Source: Mansonella perstans (taxonomy: Eukaryota > Nematoda > Chromadorea > Rhabditida > Onchocercidae). From it: a stretch of 64,000 bases of DNA. The stretch lies in assembly GCA_037074765.1 (NCBI GenBank), contig JBAMDO010000091.1, forward strand, positions 124,001-188,000, in the 5' to 3' direction. A program made the translations under genes and the position numbers. The notes under the pieces are model-generated. The model was given only the letters and a program-made list of their open reading frames with translations, was not told the origin of the DNA and made no database searches. Shown here piece by piece: positions 1 through 10,002 of this stretch; positions within the stretch are counted from its first letter, which is position 1; the number at the start of each line of letters is the position of its first letter.

Positions 1-190
1 TTTACCATGTTAATGAGTTGCTCAATTTTCAAAACATCTGAAATCATTATTATGATTACTGATTATAAGCGATTTTAAGGACCAAATGAATTAGTGTGAT
101 AGGACGAACACTGCTGCGAGGTTGACAGAATCCTTGCATTTTATAATACATTAAAATTCCAATTTTTAGATTTCCAACTTAAACACATGA

Positions 191-400
191 TCAAAAATTA
201 CTTTGCTCGAAATTTTGCAAACCTCCAGACAAATTCGTGCCAAAATAACTAAAAATGGAATCTCCAGATGCTGAATTAGCATCTGAACTGTCGATATTAT
301 TGTCTTTCACATTTTTATTTTCTTTTCCGGCTACTTTCTCATCTGCTGAGTCGCCACTGTCTTCGGATATTGCTTTACGATTTTCAACAGCGCTGTAATC
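191..400 (-). CDS. Orphan terminal exon, acidic Ser/Asp-rich C-terminus, unrecognised
   Basis: On the minus strand an acceptor (TTTATTGCAG, bases 401-410) is followed by about 69 open codons and a TGA at 191-193. The peptide is polar and acidic (for example KAISEDSGDSADEK) and ends in a more hydrophobic stretch, IFSYFGTNLSGGL. This looks like a disordered C-terminal exon. Upstream exons should lie at higher coordinates, but none is convincing between 410 and 1520, and the next gene (ALR) has its own stop codon. It could be the end of a gene whose other exons are very short, or a chance ORF in AT-rich DNA. I do not recognise the family. Confidence 0.3.
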   Translation of the reverse strand, partial: DYSAVENRKAISEDSGDSADEKVAGKENKNVKDNNIDSSDANSASGDSIFSYFGTNLSGGLQNFEQSNF

Positions 401-1523
401 CTGCAATAAATAGAGCATAATTCAGTGATCATTTAGAATCTAAACAACAAACATATTAAAACAAAACTGGTGTTGGGCGTTTCATAGAGGACAACGTTCC
501 GCTATGTCAAACATGCAACATTTGAGCCAGGTAGCAAATATATTGCACTGAGGTACCACGGCAACACTATTACTTTAATTGGAATTGTCAGCTTTTTTAC
601 AGTTTGATCTAGGATAAATAAATCACTTCAACGTGATATGATACTGATTTACTTCAAGATAGGCAGTACAAATAAAAAAAGAAATAAAATTTGAGCACAC
701 AAAAAAGAACACCTACTTCATATGTTTCATATCGTATTCTGCTTCTGACTACCGGATAGATCCCACAGTGAATTCAGTGACTTGACTGTTGCTAACAATT
801 CAACACTAATGTCGACATCTTCAGGAACAACATCGAACTTTGAGTGAAATTCGAAGTCTGTTTAAAGATGTCAATTCTTTGTTTCCAGAATCTTGATAGC
901 AGCTGCAGAAATAAAGCATGAAAAAAGTGCCAGTGGATCTTCAAGGAGATTAAAAAATGCCGGAAATTTAAAAGACTTATAGCTTCAAAATTAAGCAGCT
1001 CAAAGAAAGATAGAAAGGAAAAAAACAAAGCAGTAAGCTAAGTTTTTTATCATGAAGAATCGGGAATAATACAGAAGTCAAAAACAACTCAAGCCCAAGT
1101 TTTAACGAACCCTCTCAAAGTTCAAACAAATCAGCCTTTTCAATTCCAGCAATTGAAAAATTTTAAGCTCCATTAAATAAAAGATTAAATAAACTTTAGA
1201 TAAATAACTGCCGATAAAAATGTTACCACCTGTGATCATTAATAAAACTTTATGTGCACTGCACAGTAAAAGAAAGCCATTTCAGAAGATGGGTACATAA
1301 ATGCATAAATAAATTAAAGGAATTTGCAAAAAACTGTAACAAATACGAAAGCTAGCAACAAGTCTTCTAGAAACAACATTTCAAATTTTTCTAATACAAA
1401 ATTTCTGAACAAAAATCAGCAATAATGGTTCAAAGTATATTACTCTGCTTCATATAAATTACGAAGGTTGAAAATTCATGAATCGAGACGATTTTCCAAA
1501 ATAATATCAATTCATCTCAGAAG
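401..1523. other. No supported gene (about 1.1 kb)
   Basis: AT-rich sequence between the orphan exon and the ALR gene. Short coding-like fragments occur on the plus strand around 826-1038 but carry frame breaks and stops. No tRNA or repeat was recognised. Confidence 0.5.
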
Positions 1524-3384
1524 TTAATATTCACAAGAGCCATCCTTCCAACCATCTAGCCAACGTTCCTTCCACCGAGTACAGTCATATTCCGATTTAC
1601 CAAGTTTCTTGTTAATTCGGTTATGCAATCCACACATCCACAATGAAAACCTTTCACGATCTTCAACATCTGGAGGATGTTTTGACAAATCCTTACGTAG
1701 ATCTTCCGCACAGTGAGAGCAAGGATACGTCTAAAAAAAATAATAAGGATTAAATCTTGCGAATTTCTTCCGAATACTAGGTAAATATTAGTGCATTAAT
1801 GAAGCTTACTGATGGTAAGATTATGCAAAGATAGTAAAGTGCAGAACTATTTTCACTTAACAAGCACTGCTTTAATATTTTATCTCATTGGGGAGCTTTA
1901 TCATATTGCTAATAGTCGTTTAATTTATTATCTTCGAGGATATTTTAATGTGTTTTGTCTAGTTTAATATTTTGTTTAACTGTAGTTGGTAATTTTGATT
2001 TCCTTGTTTCTACTTTTTTTTTCCCAGTATTTAATGTTAGATTGGTATAGCTCTACTTTTTTATTTGGGTGTGTTGTTTTTGTTTGTGTATTATTTGGTT
2101 TGTTTTTATTATTCCGTCTATGTTATAGTGTGTTTTTTAGTTGGCAATAAGTTATGTAATTGATGGTCGTAGTGTTATTTGTTTACGCTGATATTTATAG
2201 TTTACAATCCTTTTTTGATTTATCTTTATTATTTAATATGGTAATGTTTTAACCAAATTCGACAACACTAATTGTAATTTTAGAACATTGGTATTGCCGT
2301 GAATGAAGTCTCAAATCATATTTAAAACTTCAGTTGCTACTACGCTAATTAAATATTCAGTAAACATTGCAGCAGAATCAATTACTATGATGTTGCAGAC
2401 ATTATCAATGGCTCTAATTTTCATAGCTTTCTATTTGACAGTAATACATTACAAGATAACTAAGATGAATGTTTGCTGTTATTTCGTTAATTCAGTTCTC
2501 AGATTTTCCAAATAATTGTAAAAAAAGAGAAAAAATGATATTTTGCTATTTCTAGTCTCACCTCAATATGGCACCATGTGCTATTGGAGTATAAGAGATA
2601 TTTATTATGATCAAGATTTAAAAAAAGCTTTACTGTCTAGTAATTTAGTCGAAAAACACGATCAATTCTATGCTTTGTACCTCAAAAATTTCCGACTTTG
2701 TTATAAAATTCAACTCGAACATACTTCGGCAGAGCTAAGTGATAAATAATGTTAAAATAGTTGCAAATAAACATTACTTACCTTCCCTAACAGATCCATT
2801 AAGGTGCTTACATTCTTCTTTTGTTCAAGTGTTGGCTTGAGGGGATAATATGCAGCTATGGTATGAAGCAGATTCCAGGTTGAATTTCCTAATTTTTCAG
2901 TAGTGACAGGGCAATCCGATCTCATTGTTTTCGTTTTAATTGAACCCTGAAAAAAATCAGATTTTTTCGCAAAAATTCTCAACTGTGATAATGTTATCAG
3001 CATAGCAAAGACTTCTGATGAGTCTTGAATATTCAGTAAACATTTCAGAATGACTGTTTTCTAAATACAGTAGATTTCAGAATGATTGTTTTCTAAATAC
3101 AGTAGAATACAAGAATGTGTGCTACACCTCAAGTCATAGTATTTTTATGATAATTGGTAATAAGAGAACGAACGATCCTTCACAAAAGCATTGTTTATTT
3201 CATTTCTGTTATGCTGTAGCAAATAAAAACGAACTGAGGAAGCCTGATTGGTTGATGAATGTCTTGTAGCATTTTCTCCTGTGGAAACCTTCCTTGCTAA
3301 TTTTCGAGCACGTTCCATCAACTCCTCAACGCTCATACATGCGCGGCAATGTTCATTGCCAGCGGTAGATGAAGATGCCGACAT
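1524..3384 (-). CDS. GFER: Erv1/ALR-family FAD-linked sulfhydryl oxidase
   Basis: Mitochondrial intermembrane-space thiol oxidase; in the family it reoxidises Mia40 and passes electrons to cytochrome c. Exons: 3384-3289, 2946-2782 and 1730-1524 (TAA), about 155 aa. Exon 1 carries the N-terminal shuttle CRAC motif seen in long ALR forms. Exon 2 has DCPV, then LGNSTWNLLHTIAAYYP, the FAD-domain start. Exon 3 has the active-site YPCSHCAEDL, the HNRINKKLGK segment and the structural CX16C pair ending EYDC, then the conserved ending DGWKDGSC. Exons 2 to 3 join in phase 0 at GGGAAG|GTAAGT. The exon-1 donor is less certain: AAG|GTTTCC at 3289 gives the family-like linker length, but later in-frame donors exist. 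Intron 2 contains a T-rich mitochondrial-like insertion. Confidence 0.9.
1920..2275 (+). pseudogene. Probable NUMT: nad5-like mitochondrial fragment in ALR intron
   Basis: This segment is strikingly T+G rich on the plus strand, unlike its surroundings, which is the composition of nematode mitochondrial coding strands. With the invertebrate mitochondrial code it gives hydrophobic frames, including a start LDWYSSTFLFG and a run of Val/Leu/Phe, resembling the N-terminal part of NADH dehydrogenase subunit 5. Frameshifts and stops break it. The gene assignment is tentative; mitochondrial origin is more secure than the gene name. It sits in intron 2 of the minus-strand ALR gene. Confidence 0.5.
2556..2749 (+). 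CDS. Possible nested exon on the strand opposite ALR
   Basis: After an acceptor-like TATTTCTAG the plus strand is open for 64 codons to a TAA at 2747-2749. The sequence looks coding (SPQYGTMCYWSIRDIYYD and a C-terminal IQLEHTSAELSDK). A hydrophobic ORF at 2303-2515 lies just upstream, but its in-frame donors are phase 0 while this exon needs phase 1, so the two do not join cleanly. It lies in the ALR intron. Chance ORF, pseudogene and nested gene all remain possible; the product is unknown. Confidence 0.22.
3043..3106. repeat. Tandem duplication, 32 bp x 2
   Basis: Two near-identical copies (3043-3074 and 3075-3106, one mismatch) starting TTTCAGAATGA, in intron 1 of the ALR gene. Confidence 0.85.
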
Positions 3385-4175
3385 TGTAAACATAAAATAA
3401 TGATGTAGCATGAAGAAAAATAATTACTTCAAATCAATGAAGCAAAAAAGTCTTCATTGTAAAAAAAAAAGATGAAATTTACGAACATGAAACTTTTTGT
3501 AAATTTACAAAAAAAAAACTGAGAAGTCCTGAAGAAAAAAGAATTCAAAGAAAATACTGCATTTAAAAAATTGCATAAAAACTGCAATATACATTTTCCA
3601 AAACTGCATACAAATATATACGCTTCGCAAGTTTAAAAATGTTTGAGTCCACAAAACCCTTAATTTTTCCTTATTTTAAAATAGATAGGATATCTGACAA
3701 ACTTTGCTACTGCAATAATAATAGTATGCTCATCACGTTTTAAGAGGGCTTTTATTAAACACTTACATGAAAACAAAGTGCAGCAAATAACACAATCTAT
3801 GCAACATAACTAAGTGGTTGATCAGTGGGGAAGATTTCCAATGCAAAGAGTTAGAAGAATCACAAAAGTTTTTTGAGCTTTTAAAGTAAAATAGATAAAT
3901 ATGGCATCGCACATAAACAGGAAAAATAACATTTCAAAATCTATAAAATAAAAAAGTCTTTTTAAGAAAGATGAAACAACTCAACAAAAAACTTAAAAAA
4001 TCAAAAGAGAATCTAAGGAAAAAAATCAGATCTAAAGGATTATTTTAATGACCGAACAATGTAACAAAAACAAGTATTTCAATTCTACCTTCATAGGAAA
4101 ACAAATTAACGCAGTGCAGCGTGATGGGAAAACAATAATATTGCAGATAACGATTGCTTCTAATTTTTTGAACAG
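3385..4175. other. Spacer between UCK and ALR, no gene seen
   Basis: About 790 bp of AT-rich DNA between the stop of the uridine-cytidine kinase and the ALR start, both on the minus strand. It should hold the UCK 3' UTR and the ALR promoter or trans-splice region. No coding frame stands out. Confidence 0.5.
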
Positions 4176-5769
4176 TTAATGCAGTCGGCTAAAAGATGCA
4201 GCGCGATGAACAATGCAGCAAGATTCATCTGGAAATGACTCAACTGAGAAGGTCGGTGAACGTAATATTTCATGAATGTGATGCAAAATTAAATCGATAG
4301 CAACAGTGTTATCAGCACCACGCGGAATAATAATATCAGCATACTTCTTCGTCGGCAAACAAAATTCTTCAAATGCTGGCTTCACAAGATTCAGATATTG
4401 ATGGAGGACCTGGAAATGAAAAAGGTCTATTTACGTTATAAATTTCTATCAACTTCGCATCTAAAACATTTCACTTTCTAATCATAATGAATAGCAAAAA
4501 ACACATGTAACTACGAATTTATTTACTTGGGACAGTGAGCGCCCTCTTTCCTGAATGTCTCGCTCAATACGTCGAGCTAGACGATCGTCGGAATCAGCAT
4601 CAACAAATATTTTCATATCAAAGAGGTTTCGTAATTCTTGATCATAAAAAATCAATATTCCCTCGACAATTATAACGTCCGCTGATTCAATCACATCAGA
4701 ATCCTTCGACCTATAAAACTTCTGGGAACATCATTGTTACTTGCAAAAATAAACACCAATTTGCGAAGTTCCTCTGAAATGCGCAAATACTACTGACAAA
4801 CAAATGAAATGAAATGAGAGGTCTGTTTGTTACAACAAAATTCTTCCTTAAATAATACAAAAGTTTGGAAAAATCATTTCTTTACTAATTTTATATATCG
4901 ATCTAAATATTGAGCATTTTCTTCTACAAAAAAAAATTGCTATCAGATATATGAAATTAATAAAAAAAAATGGAAATGTGAAAGATTAACCTTGAATTAG
5001 TGCAAAAGTCATATTTTGGAACGACGACAACTTCACCTTTTTTCATTTTGTGAAGGATTGATATTATCAGCTTAAATTCAATAGCATCTAAAACTATTTT
5101 CTTAAAAATTAAAAACACCATTCAGTAAAAAGGAAATAGAAACTTCAATTTTTCGGTAACGATAAATCTGAAAATGAAAGTTCACATGTAAAAAAAAATT
5201 TCTAACGAATATAAGCACAAAACCTGGATGATCGAAATTGAATTCCCCACGATTAGCTTTTCTAGTCTCTTCATCCGTTAAATTGCGGTAAAACGAATCT
5301 TGTGATATAGTCACCACTCGTCTTTCATGAGCCTTTCCGAGCTTCTCCATTATTCGAGAACATACTGATGACTAAACTTTGCAAATCATAACTGTTTCCA
5401 AATTAAACATGAAAATATGAAGGAACGATGAAATAGCTAATTATGTGACATTAATTTATCTCATCTTTTCGGTTTTAGTGCTATTGTGATGAGCATTAAT
5501 CTTTGAAAATTTCGCTTTCACTATTAAATTAAATCTTGCGGTATATCATATTACTACACGGCTCAAATTTTTTCATATCACGTTTACAAAAAAAAATAGT
5601 AAATATGCTGTCACACATTGAAAAACGACAACTACGATGGGCGTTATCTCGGATCTGAAATGTAGTAGAAAATAATAACCTTTCCTGAAGCTGTTCCACC
5701 AGCGACACCAATAATAAATGGGACCTTTATTGTAGTTGTAATATGTTTAAAATCATGCGCTATACTCAT
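4176..5769 (-). CDS. UCK: Uridine-cytidine kinase (UCK1/2 type)
   Basis: Pyrimidine-salvage kinase phosphorylating uridine and cytidine to UMP and CMP with ATP, cytosolic. Exons: 5769-5680, 5371-5224, 5087-4991, 4710-4527 and 4409-4176 (TAA), 250 aa, close to human UCK2. The P-loop [10 protein letters not shown] ends exon 1 and continues [12 protein letters not shown] in exon 2; then SQDSFYRNL (catalytic Asp region), [26 protein letters not shown], the lid [12 protein letters not shown], and [19 protein letters not shown] near the C-terminus. All junctions are phase-consistent. The ATG at 5769 is the first after an in-frame stop. The donors of exons 1 and 3 (GTTATT, GTTAAT) are weak but typical of this window. 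The last roughly 25 residues are not conserved with vertebrate UCK. Confidence 0.95.
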
Positions 5770-7257
5770 CTTCGCTAGTTGTACACCTTCCAGAAGCTAT
5801 TAGCATTACCTTGTATCTGAAGCAACGAAACATGCAAACTACAAGCAAGCACAAATAATACATCCATACCAACGCTATTATCATTCAGAAGTGTTCAGTA
5901 AATACAGTAAATAATGTTGAAAATCATTACTTTATACGATTATTTTAATTTGCATAAAATCTACAATACTAAAAATCAGTGCTCTAACTCGTTACTCACG
6001 TAAGCCGTGTTTAGATTAAAGCTGGCGTTAAACTTACGTAGTATATGGAATTACTTGAACAGCAAAAGAATTCTACATTTTAAAAGATCCCATTCTCAAT
6101 CATTAGTTTTCCATAGTGAAAAACAGACAGTACGGAGCTCAACTTATTACTGAAATACTATTCGGAAACGAAATTGATATCCGTGATCATATGATAAATT
6201 TAGGTAAGATTAATAATCGAAAACTATACGGATACATTTTGAGACCTTATAAACTATATGAATTTTATACTTTCGAGCAATAATGATATTAAAAATGATA
6301 TTTTGAAATTATAACAAAACTTAAATAATGAAAATCTCTTTAATAAAAAAATTGGCATGTACAGAAAAAATTTGACGCTTACGACTTAGTGCTACCTTAA
6401 CAATATTACATGAATAAATTGATGACAAATAATATCATTTAGATCAATAATCGATCCAGGAATGCCTATAGTAAATGTAATGAAAGCTTAACAATTGCTT
6501 CGATTCCCACATATTACAAAAGACAATATCCTTTCAATTTTCAGATAGACTTTGACCAAAATTTACTCAAAAGTTTTTGATGAGATGTATCAGCAAGAAG
6601 AAGTCTCAAACTGACATAACTGTCTTTCAAACTATTACAGCACAGTCATGCCTCTTTTCTTGTCTATGATTTTTGTAAAATTTCAGCTCACATCAAAAGC
6701 AACATAAATTGCTGACGATTCATGGTATCGATTTAATTGCATGTAAACAAGAAAAAACGACAAACTATTACATGTTTGTTTTATCTTCCACATACCATTC
6801 ATTTTACAGAGGTATGAGATGAACGATGAACGAAGGAGAGACTCATTTCTCTCCAATTTCTATTTTGCAAATTTCCATTCGTAATAATGACTTTTTGTAT
6901 TTCTTCAATCATTCGTTTCGCTCATACAAATAATACAATCTGATAAAAAAAAAAAAAACAATCTAACCCTAATTTTATCACTACACGATAATCCCAATCC
7001 AAAACAAATAAAAATATGAAAAATAAAGCTTTCTCTTGAGATTTACAAACACATCAACATAGAAACTGATAAACCTTCATAATGAAATGACTCCGTCTTT
7101 TTTTTTTTTCTTTTTACACTAGCTTTAAAAGGTACAGAGAATTCAAAACATTTCGATGTAGAAAGTGTTACTATTTGAACGCTTTGGTTGTAACAGCAAA
7201 CAACAAAATAAAATTTATTTACGAATTTTTAAAAAACATCAATGAAACAAGTTAAAT
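5770..7257. other. Intergenic, UCK promoter side / L30 3' side
   Basis: About 1.5 kb with no coding frame I can support on either strand. It contains A/T homopolymer runs near 6948 and 7098 and the L30 polyadenylation signal at its right end. Confidence 0.5.
7214..7219 (-). terminator. Polyadenylation signal AATAAA for rpl-30
   Basis: AATAAA on the minus strand about 40 nt downstream of the L30 stop codon (7258-7260). Confidence 0.6.
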
Positions 7258-8408
7258 TTAAGCACTTTCAGATGGCATACTTCGAATAATATCTGAATCG
7301 CCAGCATCTGTAATTGATAGTGTGCAAACACGAAACAATTTTCCGCATGCTGTACCCAATTCAATATTGTTACCGTTGTAATGATGAACTCCTGTCTTGG
7401 CCAACATTGCATAATATTCAATTTCACTTTTCCTGGAAACAACTAAATTTTATTTTGCTCACTATTACTTAAATGCAGCGTTGTTAATCTATCCTTAACT
7501 GGGATACTCAATGCTTCTTGATCTCTCAACATATTTCACTCTTCCCAAAGAACCAATCTCGATACTTCTAATGTTGTAAAATAAAAATCACGACTAGACA
7601 GTAAGAGAAGCATGTTTACATAAATGCTTCAAGTAAGCCATAAAAACACTAAAATTACTGAGCTAAGAATAATGCCGAAGATCTTTAGAGACTGCGAATT
7701 CACAACACGTTTGGAGCAAATATTCTAATTTAACTGCTTTACTCTCATCTACATACGATATTCTAATTTAACTGCTTTACTCTCATCTACATACGATATC
7801 GCACACCACATTTTTGATGGATCAATTTTACTATCGTCTCAAAACAATCAAAATCCAGAACTATCAATAATAATCAATTGTAGTAGCTAATTTGCATCTT
7901 CACATCCCTGTTATGTTGAAACTATCACAATTAAAGCCATCTGCAATTGGGAATTAAATATATGCAAAACAAACCTAAGAGGTGGTGTATTGTTGGCGAT
8001 AATAACCAATTTAGCCTTGCCAGCCCGCAGAGTTTTCAATGTTTGTTTGTATCCTAAACAATACTTTCCACTTTTCATCACCATAGCAAGTCGTGCATTG
8101 ATGTTTTCTGTCGATTTTTTCTGCAATTTTTTGTAGATGTAAATACACAAATGAATAATTGGTGGAAAAAAGAAAGCTATAAGAGTGAAAAACAAAGATA
8201 AATTCTAATAGATTGCTTGAATAAGCAATTTTTATAGCCAAAATTACTCAATCATTTCAATGATGATAATCGATAGTCTTCTAAATACTTTCATCAGTAA
8301 CAATGAGTATATCAATTCTAGAGTTCATTCATTCCTTTTATTTTCAGCGAGTTTCTTGGAAGAGATGAAATTTGGATAAAATATTCTAACCTGCTTCTTC
8401 ACAGCCAT
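7258..8408 (-). CDS. rpl-30: 60S ribosomal protein L30 (eL30)
   Basis: Component of the large ribosomal subunit. Exons: 8408-8391, 8120-7975 and 7432-7258 (TAA), 112 aa against about 115 in animals. The first exon encodes only MAVKKQ. Exon 2 carries [15 protein letters not shown] and [13 protein letters not shown]; exon 3 carries [29 protein letters not shown] and the signature [10 protein letters not shown]. The junctions CAG|GTTAGA and CTTAG|GTTTGT keep frame. A TTTTGCAG lies 16 nt before the ATG, a likely spliced-leader acceptor. Intron 2 holds a 38-bp tandem duplication. The short start exon followed by a large intron is common in ribosomal protein genes. Confidence 0.97.
7721..7796. repeat. 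Tandem duplication, 38 bp x 2
   Basis: Perfect back-to-back copies, 7721-7758 and 7759-7796, beginning TATTCTAATTTAACTGC, in intron 2 of the L30 gene. It looks recent because there are no differences between copies. Confidence 0.9.
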
Positions 8409-8430
8409 TTCTTCTTATTGCAACCTGCAA
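8409..8430 (-). promoter_or_regulatory. Candidate trans-splice acceptor and 16-nt 5' UTR of rpl-30
   Basis: On the minus strand TTTTGCAG is followed after 16 nt by the L30 ATG. No upstream exon is evident, so this is best read as a spliced-leader (SL) addition site. Confidence 0.5.
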
Positions 8431-10002
8431 AATGATCAATATACACCCACTAACTGACCTTTCACTTGCACACAATCAAATACTACTCAACTACCCCAAT
8501 ATCTCCAAAACTCTCCCAATGAACTCTCACGGCCACATCGGTTCAATATGAAACTGTTAAATCCTGTCATGACAATTTCAGTGTAATGAGATTATACAGA
8601 GTTTAGAGGAGTATTCCTTTGAACATAATATCATCACTTTGAGTAATTGAAGCAATTGAAATGTTAAAAAAGTGGAAATTTTCTTATATGATGATATTGG
8701 AATAATTTGTTTGTTTCATTAGCTAACAAAGCGATAACATTCTATGGATGTGCAATCAATCTAAAGTATTTGTACTATTCGAAGATGAAAAAATTCAACT
8801 ATATAAGTCAATGAGAATCGTTTATTTTTATTTTAATTTGTGAAATATTCAAATTTCATAAAATTTGAAATTTAGGTTTTTTTTTTCAGATTTAACGAAC
8901 CTGATTTCTTACTTCATTTTGTTGTGAAAGAAGATAAATATTTTATTATGTGAATAATCATTTCAATTTCAATAAAAGTTATTAGTTGATGCAAAATTTG
9001 TAACTAAATCTCTAACAACTGGCTTCAAAAATGCAAAAACAGAGAATAAATTTTGAAAAGGATTTAGATAAATAGCTTGCATTAGTTAAACTGGAATCTC
9101 AACACAGATTTCATTGCTGTGATTTTATTTCTGTAATCAATGATTAGTTATTTTCTTGATGAATCATTTAGTAAAATACAAGGATTTTCTGGAGAAATAA
9201 TGAGCTGGACAATCATCTGACAACGATAATTTATCCAATTCTGTCAAATCAGACATCAATCGTTGTAAATTTTTCTGAAAGGCGTAACTAATCTCTGAGC
9301 ATGCGAAATAAAGAGAAAAAAAAAAAGAAAAAGTAAATGACTGATAGATAATAATTTGTCGTTTTTCACACTAACCGAGTTTTATCAGTCGATCGTACTA
9401 TGATTGATAACGCGCCGTCTGATTGTTTTTAAATCATGCAGGCAGCAATTTTGACGCAAATCCGCAATTCAGTAAACCTTTTTGAATTTAATTTTGCTTC
9501 AATTATCTTATGCTTTGGATGATAATCCTATTGCAATTTTTCGACGCCAGTCATTTTACTGGAACAAAGCTGCTTGACAAATATCTGTGACGTTTTTGTA
9601 GTATAATTTTCACTGATGATATTTATTTGTCGAAGCAAAGAATTGGAATTGAAAGCCAACAGAATTGAACTATTTTTGAACAAAAATTTGACCAGATCAG
9701 AGAAAAAATCGAAGTCATTACTTAAGCAGTCATAGATCGAAAGTTTTAATATTCATCAATGAAAGCATTGATTCCTTTATTTATAAATATGCATATGTAT
9801 ATATATATATATAGGCCATATATATGTGATATACGCATATATGACCATAAAAGTTATGTGGTACAGTGAACGATTTCAAATACTTTTATTGTTAGATATG
9901 AAATAAGGAAAGTGGAAGGTCACAAACTATGTTCGGCGATAAAATCAGCCTTTTAAAAGCAAAATGTTCTATCTGATGAGCAAATAGTGATGAATGTTCT
10001 GA
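8431..10002. other. Intergenic between divergent rpl-30 and GT31 genes
   Basis: About 1.6 kb between two divergently transcribed genes, so it should hold both promoters. No coding frame is supported. It includes a TA-rich palindromic tract near 9788-9846. Confidence 0.5.
9788..9846. repeat. (TA)n tract with imperfect palindrome
   Basis: A run of ATATATAT followed by GGCCATATATATG and CGCATATATG; alternating purine-pyrimidine, self-complementary, upstream of the GT31 gene. Confidence 0.7.

Noticed and set aside
826..1038. Plus-strand coding-like fragments (EQHRTLSEIRSLFKDVN and, in another frame, KSASGSSRRLKNAG) after a CTTCAG
   Set aside because: Three short frames with stops within 200 bp, no joining exons, and low-complexity Lys/Ser content; treated as chance or decayed sequence.
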